In this document: positions 22,561-35,800 of the stretch, one piece after another
Numbering within the stretch: the first letter of the stretch is position 1
Layout of the letters: the number at the start of each line of letters is the position of its first letter
DNA from: Galerina marginata
Taxonomy: Eukaryota; Basidiomycota; Agaricomycetes; Agaricales; Galerinaceae
DNA length: 64,000 bases
Assembly (NCBI GenBank): GCA_023014335.1
Contig: JAECYW010000009.1
Span: 310,001-374,000 of the forward strand
Direction of reading: 5' to 3'
Notes under the pieces: generated by a model
Databases searched by the model: none
Told to the model about the DNA's origin: nothing
The model's input: only the letters and a program-made list of their open reading frames with translations
Made by a program: the position numbers and the translations under genes

Positions 22561-24244
22561 GGGTCCGAGGCTGGACAGAAATTCTGCTCAGTGAAATTTA
22601 TTGATATCCGAACTGACTTACAGTTGCACTACGCTATTCACCGGCATTCCGTTCGAGGAGATAATAGGAAGATATATCAATTGAGAATATAGACAGCCGG
22701 GGATGCAATGACGACGACTTCGTGAATGGAAACGTAGTTCAGCGGAAAAGCTAAGTTATATACGATCTTCATAAAGCGCTAGAAAGAGAACTGCATAGGT
22801 ATTTGCCTTCTAGCACGGTAATTCGACAAAAATAGAACCATCCACCGGGTCCTTCGGAACCGCTGAAATGCTTGGGAGCAATCATTTTTGCCGATTCAGC
22901 CAACTATGTGCCAGAGTCGGTGGCATTCTCTCACGAGTGTTCTTGGGATCTTCGTCGTGGTCAATTAACTGCTGTGGAACATCAACAGAGTAAGTCTATT
23001 CTAAAACAAAACTGAAATGATAACTCTTAGGCTGTGTCCCAACGAGTAGAAACCGGCATAGGCTATTTACCTTTGACATAGTGTGTACCTTGGTGCTCCA
23101 CTGGCTGCACTCGATAACGATGGCACATTCGCTTCACATACCACCTGTCGCCAAAAGTTCGTCGCTATTATCATTGGAAATTATTGATTTAGCGGCGGTG
23201 GTCGCATCCACGTCGAAGAGCCCAGCTGAGTGTTTATGCACGGATATGATGCCACAAGCAGAAAAAACGAGCGAGACGGCATCTGTGAGGGAAATAGGCC
23301 TTGTTATCGAGGAAAGAGCCGTCAGTTCCGGTGGTTCTTTCACACTAGAATTTGGCTTGTGAAGACATTCAATGTAGATAAGTTGAAATCTAAGAAGGAC
23401 TGGCCGCGGCTATACCCGGCAGTACAAGTTCTCTCTGGTACAAAATATTTTAAGAGCCTTCCATGGTCTGGAAGGAATAATACGGTAATTTCTCTGTATA
23501 TTACGAGTACTTACCGTGGTGTGACTAGGTCAGACTTCAGACCCGACTTCAAGGCGCCTATTTCTAACCTAACTCGTACCTTGAAATAAAGAACAAACAG
23601 AGGTCAATTCTGTGTACAGAGACCTTCGCAAATGCACTAGACGCGCATCTGTATTCCGTCTTTGTCACTGTACCAGAGGCCTGTCTTAAAACATCTCTGC
23701 AAGCGCGTTTTGTTAATACAAGTGGGCGCCGCACGTCACCTTCCAACCACATTGTTAAGCTTATCTCGTCCGACATTTGCTTCCGCGTCAACTTGGCCCT
23801 TTTTTGTCCTTCGCCTCCCAGACTATTGGAGGACTGAAAATTTTCTCAGCCTTGATGACAAGTAACAGCGGCCGCCTTTCGCAAAAGGATCAGTGAGTAG
23901 TACCTATCCGTTTAAAAATTCAATGTGGAGCCATTGACAAGCGAATCACTGTTTATGATGCTTTGTTTTTCCTAGAGGGCTCACTGACGACAGTTGCATA
24001 AAATGACTCAAATAAGGTTGTTTATCGATGGTGTTTACAATCGCAAATATAAATTCGACGAAAGGTAGAAATTTCTTCTAGAACCTCCACATAAAACCTC
24101 CCTACGGTGCAGATGCAATCTACAACACAAGAGTAAGAAGAGTAAGGACAAAACCAAGGTTTCGCAGGATAGCAGAAACGTCAAACAGCCTTGAGGGTAG
24201 AGTAGGTACGTCAGCAGGTTGCCTTCTGTCATAAGCAGCATGCC
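22561..24244. other. No supported gene
   Basis: Mostly AT-rich. A 93-codon plus frame at 23081-23362 and an overlapping 119-codon frame at 23230-23589 have no recognisable motif, signal peptide or splice pattern that I trust. Confidence 0.45.
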
Positions 24245-24853
24245 TTACAATCCAGCAATAAGATGAAGGACTCCATCGAGCAAGATGCTCAATCCAACAA
24301 GGACTTCGTTAACAGCAAGATCAAAACCAACAGCTGCCAAAACAACTGGAAGACCTGGAACGACTGCCTCGACAGCTTCCAATGTGATAGCAATTTCCTG
24401 GGGTGTAAAAAATTCCAGTTAATGTCAAATTTATTGTTCTGCAGATGCGATGTAACCTACAGAAAGAATAGGGGCAAAGGCGGTCGCAACATCCTGAGAG
24501 GTACCTCCAGAGGTGGTATCGACGGAACCAATACCGTTCAAAGAAGTAGTTGCAGTATTGAACGCGCCAACAAGCTGGGCGAGAAGAGGAGCAACATTAG
24601 TCTGGGTGGCCTGATTGCTCCCTGCAAGAGAATCTGAACGGAAAAAATTAGCTTTACGGAAATGACAGCAGTGCAGCTTGACCAACGTACTGAGCTGAGG
24701 GAGAATAGACGACGTAGCACTTTGGAGGGTGGTGACGACGCTCAGGACGTCAGATACATCCGCGCGCTTCTGGACCTCAATGGGGGCAGGGCTAGCATAG
24801 GCCGCAATTGCGCTGAAGGCCAAGAAGGAGGCGAAGAATCGAGAGGCGAACAT
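24245..24853 (-). CDS. Small secreted helical protein (162 aa)
   Basis: Exons 24853-24691, 24633-24461 and 24397-24245 give 489 nt (162 aa); introns are 57 and 63 bp. A signal peptide is evident (MFASRFFASFLAFSAIAAYA), followed by a KR site near residue 30 that could be a Kex2 processing point. The mature chain is rich in Ala, Leu, Val, Ser and Thr and is built of amphipathic helices: DVLSVVTTLQSATSSILPQL, VAPLLAQLVGAFNTATTSL, EIAITLEAVEAVVPGLPVVL, NEVLVGLSILLDGVLHLIAG. It contains no cysteine. It resembles small wall- or surface-associated helical proteins of mushrooms and, more loosely, the HsbA group; I cannot decide the family. Location is probably extracellular or in the cell wall. Confidence 0.75.
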
Positions 24854-25559
24854 ATTGATAATGCGGGAGGTAGAGAACTAGAGCTGAAGATGCTGCGTTT
24901 TCAGTTATAGAATGCTCAACATCCAGCAGCCTTTTATTCGTTTTCGGCGAACGGAGTGGACTTGTATTCAGAAAGACGTGGGTGCCTATTCCACTGAAAC
25001 ACGCAAAGCACATCACAAATTGCGCAAAGCTTTGACAACCCTCAGTATTTTGGCAGGCTCCACAAATGCGTGCTAGGACTGCACCGTTTAGCGAAAGAAC
25101 CATTGATAAAGGAGACACCAAATATTCACCCAAGGACTCCGGAACTACATCCTACCACGCTGTCGACAAAAAATATAAAGGAAAAAGAGGGTTTTTGACT
25201 TGGGAACACAGATAACGTATTCCTAAGTAGAAGCGCGTTAGAAAAGATAATTTGTGCACAGGATAAATTGACAATGTGCATGGGTGTTCGAGTTGGTTTG
25301 TCAAATATTCCTGTCTCCCTAATGTTTGTCAATAGTGAACAAGACTCGCTTTATTTGACATAACTGGGTGCTGAGGAAAAAAATGACGGCAATCCGCCGG
25401 CAAAAATTCTCTGGTAGGGAAGCGAAGCATAAAGTTGGACTATCAGCACTAAATTTTTATCCGACTTGAGAGTTTCTCTTATCATTGGCACTAATGTTAT
25501 ATTTGGAGAGAATTGACGTCGACCTCTGTGATTCCACACGTGTCAATCGAACCTTAATG

Positions 25560-26420
25560 ACATCCCAAGTCATTCGTTATCAGATGTATAGTGGATGAGA
25601 AATATAACATACGGAAGGAGAGCCTCCAGCCTTGGAGCAAATTGGCAGACGGTGGGGACTGTGGAGCGGAATAAGTGTATATGCATTCGAAAATGGCAGA
25701 AATTGCCATAAATGGGCTGGTGGGAGTGCAAGACAGCCTCGGATCCGAACAGCACTGCCAAGTGTGGGACAGAAAAGTCGTCATAACCGGCAGCATGTAC
25801 GGTAACACAAAAGAAGGACAATCACGCAATTTTGACCATAGTGTTGTAAAAGACATTCAGGTCGCCTTCCCAATGATAGGATTGCATCCGTCGAGACGTC
25901 ATAATTGAAGCGTCCCGTGGCATTTTGCATAGTTAAAGTTATTGGGATCATCCTAATAATATTACAATGAGTCAAATTAGCGCTGGAGGAAATGATCGAT
26001 ACTTTCAAAGAGCCCCCGACGTGGTTGAACCCAGAGAAGGGGGAAAATCGTGCTATTCCAATCCCTCGGTACACGTCTCTTTCAGATTATCAAGTTGTAA
26101 TGATTTCATGTCAGTGAACTGGTAGAATGTCACAGTTTGAATCGAAGTTTTGGCCCCTTCCTATTATTGGGCGTGAGTCTTTGGGCGAAAATCCCTCAAA
26201 CACGGAGTAACAAGTGTTCAGCTTACATGTGCGGCCGCGTTGGAAGACATTTTGGAACACTGGAGCGGAATAAAGGTATAACCCTTGGAAGTTTATCAGT
26301 CAGGAAAGTGATTACGGAAATCTAATCTGAAGTCCGAAAACTACTGGCAGACTGCCAAGTGTGGGACTGGAAAATCTTACTGCTCGTGTAATAACCTAAA
26401 AAAATCGCGTCATACATCTC
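25560..26420. repeat. Decayed direct duplication
   Basis: The pair of blocks tggagcggaataa ... actgccaagtgtggga at about 25660-25770 recurs at about 26263-26365 in the same order. The sequence between is diverged. It is non-coding as far as I can see, and belongs to a longer gene-free AT-rich stretch (24.9-27.2 kb). Confidence 0.5.
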
Positions 26421-27203
26421 GGAGAGCTCGTAGTAGAGACAATTGTTAAAACATACGGAGGATATTTGGATGATGCTGACGATCCGCTGATAAGTCCGAG
26501 AGATTTCATTTTAGCGTCGTTTCCCCTTATGTCCTGTCACTTGAGGCGCTTATAGTTTTAAATTCACCCTTCTGATTTAATATTTTGCGATTTTTCTATC
26601 GTCACTTCCTCGGACCTATCTATAAATTTTGATTGCTTACATTCCACGAAAGTCAACAGCGCATCAATATGTGTATACACTCCACGACAATCGGTAAGAG
26701 CTTGCAGCCGTATTCCTGGTCTTCGCGGAACTAATTAAGGCCGTAAAATGCAACTGCTCACACCTGTGGCATCGCGTACATACTTTGCGTCAAGGTGGCA
26801 TCAGTAGGAAACCTACATTGAGGTTTATGTTGACCCGTTTTACCGAAGAAACCACGAGTCAATTATAGAGGAAATATTCAATCAGAAGTTCGGCCCTGTG
26901 GGTCTGTGTCTGGGTTACATTGGCATCGGTATACAGCAAGCCGAGTGGCGGGATATCTGTAGTACCTCAAATCTGGTCCTTCCCCACCGGAATTACGATA
27001 AGTAACACTTGCATTTGTGACGGTGAGGTACTAGTCAAACTACAAGCTTAAAATGTGTTACGGTAAAATTACGCGTACTAAGTACTGACCCCCAACGAAC
27101 TTCCTAGAAGTAACCGGAATTTTGTGTCTAACTTCTCTAAGACGACGCGTGCAAAACGACGCGTCGCGAAAATAGTCACGTGCTCCGCCATCATCACAAA
27201 TTA

Positions 27204-27671
27204 CAGCGGTTTGCAAAAAGGTTGACAGTAATGGCCTGGGAAAGAAAGACAAGAAAAAGAAACCCCGCCATAGGGTTTGGTCGGTTCTCGCACTTCTGGC
27301 TGGTAGAACACCTACCAAATTTTGTAGAATGTTTTACATAGGCTGTCTGTATAATTCTATAAGCTTTTGCAGATAGGCTTTGCATTTTTTCTACAGGTGT
27401 TGCGGCCATGAGAATGGTGAGATACATGGCAAACCCTAAGTAACCCTAAATTAAGTTCCCACCCATCCACACAACATTTGACAATTCTAGTGCAGTGAAA
27501 CGGTCTCACAGACCTCCGGTTGCCTCTAGGATACCTTCCTAGAGCCATATCCTTTTTTTCTGTCCATTTGGTAGGGCAGGAGCGGTGATTTAAGGCTAAG
27601 TGCTAATCTAGGGTTAATTTTCTTTTCTTTCTTTCCCGGGCCGTTACTGTCAACCTTTTTGCAAACCGCTG
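27204..27671. mobile_element. MITE with about 52-bp terminal inverted repeats
   Basis: The ends are inverted repeats: both read inward CAGCGGTTTGCAAAAAGGTT, with 28 identical bases followed by about 24 more with three mismatches. The element is 468 bp, has no coding frame, and is flanked on each side by TA (27202-27203 and 27672-27673), the target duplication of Tc1/mariner-type transposases. It therefore looks like a non-autonomous element mobilised in trans by a Tc1/mariner transposase. The near identity of the two ends suggests fairly recent insertion. Confidence 0.82.
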
Positions 27672-27673
27672 TA

Positions 27674-29523
27674 AATTGCCCATCAAACCAACCAAACTTT
27701 CTGCTCGAATCATCACACTCTTAGCAACGTCCCACCTACTTTGCAGTGCTCACCATTGAGCCGAGTATACAAGGAAGACTCATCGTGGTCCTCGTATCAC
27801 CTGGACCCCGCCTGAAGCTTTTGAATTCAATTCATCGTAAGCCACTTTCCCTTCGTTTTGTCGGGTTGTTCGTGCTGGCACTAACACCTACCACATAGGT
27901 CAAGTACACTGTAGCCTCTGGAGACTTTTGACCTGCATAACTCCAGTCTCTACTGCGGGCACATACATTGGACTTTGTTAGCCCCATCAACGGTCCCTTT
28001 ACACTGTAAATTCCTAAGGTGCGACGGTCTCTCAACACACATTCGGGCATTCACCGGCTTTTAGGGTAGACGTTTCCGTCTTTCGAACCATTTGCGCGAA
28101 GGAGAGCCGCGTCGAAGTGAATTCTTCCGAACTTCGGTGGGGTGAGGTCGAAGGTTGGAGTTCGACCATGGAGCTTCAGGATATTGTTCTGACTCGCAAA
28201 AGCAAGATCACAAGGAAATGCTCGACCTACTGTTAAGCTACCCTCGGGCCCTTGCTGTCTCATCCGTCTCTACTCGAGTATGTACATGTATGTTCGTCCT
28301 ACATATCCTCGTTCGTTCGCTTTCGCTCATCCCTACTCTGATTGACCTCCTTAGGATAAAACACCTCCTTCGTGTCGCTATCGCCACCATGAAGCCACGT
28401 CGTTTACTGGAGAATAAGCTAGGGCCTAAAGCTGCGACAACCCGCTGTTGTAGTCCTACACGCTCCACATTCGGGCGCATCCCTTTTCTTCCAACGAGTA
28501 CCTCGATACTTTAACCTGCATCAATTTCGGTGTTGTCGTCCTCCCCCTCTTACCAAGCAGAACACTGTCGTCAAGTTAACTTGTCCAGCTGAGAGTCACG
28601 GCCTTCTCGCCGCTCCTCCAATCAGCCTGCGCGGGGGACGAACTTACATGTGGCAGGTACTCCTGCTCGGAGCCCCGACCACAGGCCCGCCTCGACACGA
28701 AATGAGTAGCTGTGGCGGCTGCTTGCGACATATAACCCATTTTTCTCGGAGTTGGTTGCGGTAACTAAATGTGCGGAATTGTTTCCTTGTTATGGTTTTA
28801 ACTTACCAACACTCCTGTAGAACCTCACGGTATCTTACAAAAGCCACATCGTCGATATGTTCACGAATCTCGTAGCCAGCCAGTAGCGCCTCTGAGTTAG
28901 CGAATGCCAACGTCTGACTCTTCGCCCACTGCTCGTCTCCGCTGGCTGGTCCAAATCGTGTCTACGGATTGACACCTCGACATCCTCGACTAGACCGACG
29001 AGGATCGCCGCCTGCACCCTCCGTTCTTCTCTGGTTCACTTTCTCTCCGGTGAAGGTATGTTTGCCGCTCTATTCTGTGACGCTTTTCATCTGAACAATG
29101 TCGACAGTACACAGCTTTCCCTTCGCGGCTGTAAAGTTGTATTTGGGGTGGCAAAGGTTAACGTCGCCTGTCAAGGACGCTATATTATGAGGATGAGCCC
29201 TGTTACGGACTTTATCTTACGGCATGTGTGCCCGTAGCTAGTTTAAGGATGTATCCCAGATTCCAAGTCAGCCCCATACTCGTTCGACGCCATCTCTTTG
29301 TCCAGTTTTGGTAGCGATAAATAGGTTGAATGGCCAATCGCGGAGCTTGATGGCCGCCTGGATGCATGTCCCAACTGAACAGTGGAATTTAGCGTAAGAT
29401 TCTTCCAGACCAAGCTTGGATACCGGCTGTCAAACGGCAAGAATTTGAGCGATACATATAAAACAGAGAACCGTAAAACTCGCGTGCTACCCTTTGTTGA
29501 CTGCTGAACTGCTGGCCAGATTA
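27674..29523. other. No supported gene
   Basis: Short frames on both strands without recognisable motifs. A minus frame ending at 29243 includes MASNEYGADLESGIHP, which resembles the start of a gene (compare MASNDDN of the next gene) but has no continuation that I can splice. Confidence 0.4.
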
Positions 29524-31552
29524 CTATTTGTTCACTGTAGACTGCCGTTCCTTTGCAGCCTGGGCCTCAATCCGAGTCAATAACCAACCAAAAGATACGG
29601 CGACAACTGAAATCAATCCTGACAGTACGCCGATTACTGCCAGGATCCATGCCCCCACAGCTGTATATTTTCCAACGATAGGTTGAAGAGCCGCAAATAG
29701 AGCACTCAGCGCTATCAGAAAACCCATCCGAATCTGGCTAGAGCGCAGGAACTGGATCACAGTCCATGAAGTGGAGAATATCATGATATCCTCGCGTCTA
29801 TTCATACGAAATATTGAGAACATTTTAGATATTCTGTAATGCCACTTACCGCGATAAAGGAGGGAGCTCTCTGTGATATGGTACGGGAGTCATGAGCTCA
29901 GGCTGAAAGACTTGTGTGATAATGAAGTGTCTGTCAGCAATAAGCATCACCCGATCCCACTCGTTTGGCCCAGTCACGGCTATCTGTATCGTGTCTTTGA
30001 TGGATCCGTATGCCACTAAACCTGATGAGTAGAAATTGAATTAAAATTAAATCGAGTGTACAGTAAGAGTGAGAGACACCAAATAATTACCTGAAGCTGC
30101 ACCTGCTCGTGCCCACGCTTTCCAAAGAACCTCGACCTCTGTCGGTTGATATTCGTTAGATTCAAGGCGCATCTTCGTTAAGATTTCAAAATAAGGTGTT
30201 TCAAGAAACCACTCAAATTTAATGTATGGGAACCGGAAGCGCATGAATCGGAATCCAAGATCGGAATTCCGAGAGTTCGCGGTCAAGCCGTCGATAACTT
30301 TCCCAATTCTGTGCGGAAGATTTCCTACATCTGTGTACCAATGTGCTAGGAGTAGAAAGTAAATAAGCGTAATGCATCCAAGGTGCATTCTCTAAAATAC
30401 CCCTTACCATTTGAATGAAAAGACGAAAAAAAGACTGTTGCTTGTTCCTTGATCTTTTCAATGTCGTGGGGTCGATGTTGCTGGGTTAGCGGAACTAATT
30501 ATAATTCAGCCAGTCAGTGCCGTGAAATATTTACTAGAGAACTTAGTGAAGTACGAACCAAGGGATCCAGCGAAGAGGTCGTTCAACTGTGATTCGAAAA
30601 TTAACTGCAAACGAGCGTCCTGATAGAGACGCAGCCTCTCGTTTGTTATTTGCAGTCTTTGTGAATAAACGTCGACCACCCAGGACGGATTACTGATCAA
30701 GTGCGCTGAAGGCAGAGTTGAATCGTATCGTAACGCTAGTCCTACATGTGGAGTCACTGGACCACCGGGACCAGGCTGCATGAACGGAGCCTTGGGGGTC
30801 CAGACTGGTTGATCGTCAAGATCACTGGCAGGACTGCGTTTGCGTCGCTGGGTACGATACGGATTGGCTGAATTCAAACTCTCCTGCCAATTTTGCTCAT
30901 TGTAGACTGAATGTACTGATGGTGGCGCTCTGTCGAATCGTGTCGTCTTTCTTGGTGGATTTACCTGGTAACTAGCTGAGCCCCAGCCAGCGCCGACGTT
31001 GCGATCCTCAGTATCGCCTTGGGGAGTCCCAAGAGGTGGTATGTATGTAGTACTGGAAGTCCATACTCGTCGATCGTCAAAATCGTCATTCCGTGGTTTT
31101 TTCCCTTTCTGTTTCTTCCCGGATGGGCGTGTTGAAGACAGAGGTCTGCTGAGTCGTATCTCCTCTTCCGCTGGGCCAACTTGATGATTAACTAGGCCCC
31201 AGGTAGCGCCGGCATTGTGGTTTTCGGTTTCACCAACAACGTCGTCGGGAATATCACCAGGAGATATGAATGGTGCATTTGGGGGCCGTCCTCGTTGAAG
31301 GCCAGGATCAGGGTTGGGTCGTCCGAGTCGCGCATGCGGCACAGACGGATTCCAAATGCTCAGCTCAGTTTCATCTGTGGGGACTATACTCTGCTGCAGT
31401 GGTGGTGAAGGCCTTGAAGAGGGACTCATTGAATGAGGTGGTACAGGGGGATCTACCGGCGGCGTTGGTGATCGTGCGGAGCCTTTGGGAGTTTCATGTT
31501 TAGTACTTGGCGGCGAGGAGATCGGCGAGGTATTGTCGTCGTTGGAGGCCAT
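29524..31552 (-). CDS. Proline-rich repeat protein with C-terminal membrane segments (593 aa)
   Basis: Five exons, 31552-30559, 30494-30408, 30345-30091, 30021-29850 and 29797-29524, sum to 1,782 nt (593 aa); introns are 52-69 bp. Residues 1-75 are Pro/Ser-rich and probably disordered. Residues about 65-265 contain degenerate tandem repeats built of an acidic VW motif (FDDRRVWTSSTTYIPP, LDDQPVWTPKAPFMQP) and a WG motif (NAGATWGLVNHQVGP, NVGAGWGSASYQVNP), linked by basic stretches (KKQKGKKPR, RRKRS). The middle third is alpha-helical in character (ITNERLRLYQDARLQLIFES) and carries IKFEWFLETPYFEIL. The end has two adjacent membrane spans (MGFLIALSALFAALQPIVG and WILAVIGVLSGLISVVAVS). I recognise the C-terminal part only as a type common in Agaricomycetes, without known function. 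Confidence 0.72.
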
Positions 31553-32276
31553 AAAGCGATTTGTAGCACACGGAAGAGACTAAGGGACTATCGGTTTTGC
31601 CAGAGGGTCAGCAGATATCTATCACCAAAAGCACGGTCCAAAGCTCGATGATGTTGAGTCAACGTTCCGTGCCATCTTTCCCTTGTTTCGTACTTAGGAA
31701 ACGCGGACTTGACGTGGCCTTGTATGTCAGTCTGTTGATGCAGATCACGTCGTCAAGCTATATACTCCGAAACCTATTTATATACGTCGGGCTCGTTTAT
31801 TGCTGGGTGTATTTTTATTTGTCCGCGGTCTTGCTTTCGGTCGTCTTCCCCATCACTTTTCCAGTCTGTCAGTACATAGTCGCCAAGCTCTTGTCACACC
31901 CTACGACCGCAAACTTGGAAGTCAATTTCTACTGGAGCTCGAACGTGCCCCTGGGCCTAGGAGATTGAACGAACCTCGAAACTGGCGTTCAGCTTTATTT
32001 CAGACTTCAGTACGACTGTGACAGGCTTCGAATACCTAAATACAATCTGGGCCGAACCTTACACACCGACCATGAAAAACATGTAAGACTCGATCTCGAG
32101 GCAGAGTACTGCTTGCCCTGATAAACTCGCCGAATAGCCACAAAGCCTAGCCACAGAGAAGTTTCCACATTGTAGGGAAATGATCTTTGTTGAACGGTGC
32201 TAGTAGATTGAAAGTTAGATTCAAGCTAGATACATCATTGGGAAGTCGTAAATATCAAGAACACTGTGAATATATA
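31553..32276. other. Intergenic, no gene seen
   Basis: Upstream flank of the 593-aa gene and left flank of the transposon. A 123-codon plus frame at 31597-31968 is hydrophobic but has no start context or splice signal that I trust. Confidence 0.45.
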
Positions 32277-32284
32277 AGGCTCAC
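32277..32284. repeat. Left target-site duplication of KDZ copy 1
   Basis: AGGCTCAC, identical to 43197-43204. Eight base pairs is the duplication length known for Zisupton/KDZ-type transposons. Confidence 0.85.
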
Positions 32285-32301
32285 ACCTAATGCTGTCCGT
32301 C

Positions 32302-32346
32302 TTGTGCATAAATTAACTCTCATTAGAGTCAACTCATTATGCACAC
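32302..32346. repeat. Left terminal inverted-repeat core of copy 1
   Basis: ttgtgcata, then the palindromic actctcattagagt, then ttatgcaca: a palindrome within the terminal repeat. The right end (43134-43178) has the same arrangement with slight differences. The outer about 18 bases of the two ends are only loosely similar. Confidence 0.7.
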
Positions 32347-32894
32347 TGGGCTCTAAGTCAGAGCCAGCAGTTATGCATAACCTGATTCAGGTGAGAGGTC
32401 TTCCATATTTATCCACGTGTCATCTCGAGTTTTCTTTTGTTCAGCTTTCGGCCTCGGAGTCGTTGACAATGCCTGATATAGTCATACTCCGCGTATGGTC
32501 CATGACTTCCCGGTGATTTATTATTCTCTCGTCCCTTCCGTTCCGGAAATCTCACCGTGGGATAGTCACTGAGATGGACAGTGCCCACCGGAACCGCGCG
32601 TTCTCACGCCCTCGACACGCGGGCGCTTCCCCCAAACAGGCGCGCGGAAACTGCACAGCGGGAGTATCATAGTTTGTAGTACCGTAGATAGATACTCTGG
32701 AGTGTCTATAACCCCCAAAAATTGTCTTTTACCATTTCTGTGCATCGGTTATCAGTGCAGTACGAGTACAAAATATCCTCCAGCTCTGCAAGAGACAAGT
32801 AAACTATATGAGAATATCAACTTACCCGTGCCCGATGCTCTAAATGTCAGTGCATAATATGAGAAAATTGCTTAATTGAGTGCATTATTTAAGG

Positions 32895-35800
32895 CTAATT
32901 CTCGGGGGGAGGCGGTATGTAGTCATCTTCATCAACGTCATCTGCTTCGACTTCCGATCGCAAGCAATCACCTTTTCCTCCGCTTTCAATGAATCCATCG
33001 ACGCCTTTCCAAAGCTCCAAGCAATGTTCTTTCATCTTTCGAAACTGGGCAGCCTGTTTCCGACCATATGCCTGCCGCCCTTCAATCGAGGCTACGTCCG
33101 GAGTCAGATTTGGCAACATCCAAACGCCGCAATCATTAGCCTTTTTATCCCAGTCACCTGCCTTCCATTCGAAATATGCAAGAATCCGGCGGCGTTCTTC
33201 AAGAAGAAGTTGAACTTCCTCTTTCCAGCGATCTTGACGGGCCTTTCCTTTGCACCATTCGATTCTGAGACCTTTTCGGATGTCAGGAAGCCACACGGCT
33301 TATATAGATTCAGCTGTAAGACTTACTTTCATGTAGACGTTCATCCTCTGTCATTTCCGACGACACGCCCTGCTGAGTCCAGATCCATGAGATCTTCCGG
33401 TGTCCTTCACCTTTGTTTTTACTCGTTTTCATGTCCTTCTTTGTTCGTTCGGTATTTGCTTCGAGGGTCCCTATGTCCTCATCCTTGAGCCTTGGGAATC
33501 GCGTATCCCAGCCGACTAGACCGAGAATTGGGGCTAAGCAGGCCAGTGCATCTCGAGCAACCCGATAAGTATGAGTAGCTAAGTCGATGATGCTTTTATT
33601 ACGACTGAGAATGGCCTGACCTCGTGTATTCATTTGCTGGCCGCGCCAGTTCTTTGATTTGAAGATGATAATGTGTGACTTTAAACGCAGTCCCTCTCGC
33701 AGATCGTCGAGGGCGTCTGTACACTGAGAAATGCGAAGCTCCCATTCGATAGATCGTAATCGAACATCGCAAGGGATTTGTCGACGAATTGATGAGGGAA
33801 GGTGAAGTGGAATGTCTTCAGTTTTCGGTTCGTCTTCACTGCTGCTGCTTTCTTGGGCACGGATGACTCGGAGGCTCGGTATGTACATGTTTTGTATGGC
33901 GATCCAAGAGTCTATTTTTCGAAAAAGCGTATTGGAACGCAACTTAAGCTTCGCCTTTTGATTATCGGTTTCATGGCTTCCGAGCGCTTTGATATCGCGC
34001 CTAAGTATATACCTAAAACGGTTCCAAACTCTGAATTAATATGACGAGAGGGAAAAAATCAACAGACTTACTTTTCGTGTTCGAGGTTGAGCCCAATTAC
34101 AAGGAGTTCACTAGCTGATATACTCTCATGCATCGAGAATGCTTTTCCTGTCCGAAGCTCTTGCTCTTCTTTCTCGGCCAACTGACGCCGTACAGCATCT
34201 TGGGACATCGCTAGATGTATTGTGCATGAGGTTGTCATTCTTACTACGTAATCCTGTGACTTACATACCTTTGCACCGTGCTTCATAAGGGTTTGGATTT
34301 GTGTGGTCCTCTTCCCAGTCCGAGAGTTCCTTCCCCCAATTTTTGATGTCTTCAGATGCTAGACTTTCTGAAAAGACGGTATGGCGGTGCGTATGCTCTA
34401 CCATCTCTGGAACTGCCTGTTGAATTCGCCGTAGAATGAAATTTCCTGTTGGTTTATTAGAAATAAAGTATGTCAAAATAAGGGAGAGAGCGCACCCATC
34501 TTTGTTGTTTTAACCCAGTTCCAATCACCAAAGTGATCGTCTAAAGTGTCACGCCGAGATCCCGGCCCCATTTCGCGAGTACTTGCGGCGACCGGATTGA
34601 TATGGGACCATCCGCGCTCAACGCCTTCACCCTCAGTCCGTCCAACATTAGTATTATAGTTGAATGAAAATTTGGTTTGACATGCTTTTACATGAGCTGG
34701 AAGGTGGAATTTCGGGACGAGATAACGAAAAGTCTTCTTTCCTTCCGGGTCAACATGCATCCAATGCGGATATTTGTTGATTCGATCCCAGAGATTGATG
34801 CTCCATTGGCAGGCAATATCGTACGAAACGACTATTTCTACCTGATCGCTGTCTCGCAAAGTCGAGCAAAATAGATAGTCCATATTCACGTAACTGAAAA
34901 CTAGAATCAGAACCGTGAAAGTTAATATTATTACTTCATACCGTTCTCCCTTTTGCAAATCCCCAACCGCACATGGCCGTTTCATGTCATGGCGACCGTC
35001 GTCCACACACGCTGCACCTGATGCGGCAAAGCCAGCCTCTCCGTTGTTTTTATTGACTGCATTATGGTTTGAGCAGGTACTTGGCTGGAATGAGGTAAAA
35101 TTTAAATGCATCGGATATGCCAAGTAAACTGGTATTAACCTCTTGGACGATTACGCCTCCGTACTCCTCCAAAAACCCCTTGAAATCATCTTCTTCGACA
35201 AAATAAGACCACCCATTCGACAAGCTTGGGTCTGAAGCATGGCTTGAGACCATCTTACGTTTGAGGCGGAAGTTCGCGTCAATCGCTAAGAAGAGAGTGT
35301 ACAGAAACCTTATATAAAGTTGTCAGTTATCGGGTCCGTAAGTAAATGAGCAAAGCTCACTTCATGTTAGCCGGCACATTTTCCCAGCCCTCGGGCAGAT
35401 TGATACCGGGTTGGGGACAGGCCGGACAGATCACTGCGCATTCACCTCTTTTTGTTCCTTTACAGCCTGTAGAATCATGACCACGCCCAGCCCTCTTAAG
35501 CATCTTGATATGACGGTACTCACGAACCATCCGTAGCAATGTTCTGTAGCGATCCTGTAAAGATTTAAGCTTTGGAATATTGATCAAATATTCTGACACG
35601 TACCGGAGGTTCATTTGTGCCAGTATTATCCGTCAAGCGTGCTAATGTTCGATGGAACTCGTATACCGAGGCCTTTGACTCAAAAGAGAGCATTTGGAAG
35701 AATTTAAGGAGGCGGAGGGTAGCCGCTGAGCGGGGAAACCCAACAGTCGCGGGAAACCATCCGAAGCGTAGGAGTTGAACATAGTGTGGCTGGCGAGTTT

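Noticed and set aside
27431..27450. Telomere-like repeats (ccctaagtaaccctaaatta)
   Set aside because: Only two imperfect units, inside the MITE; far too short for an interstitial telomere.
31597..31968. 123-codon hydrophobic plus frame left of the transposon
   Set aside because: Lies in the upstream flank of the 593-aa gene, with no supporting motif or splice signal.
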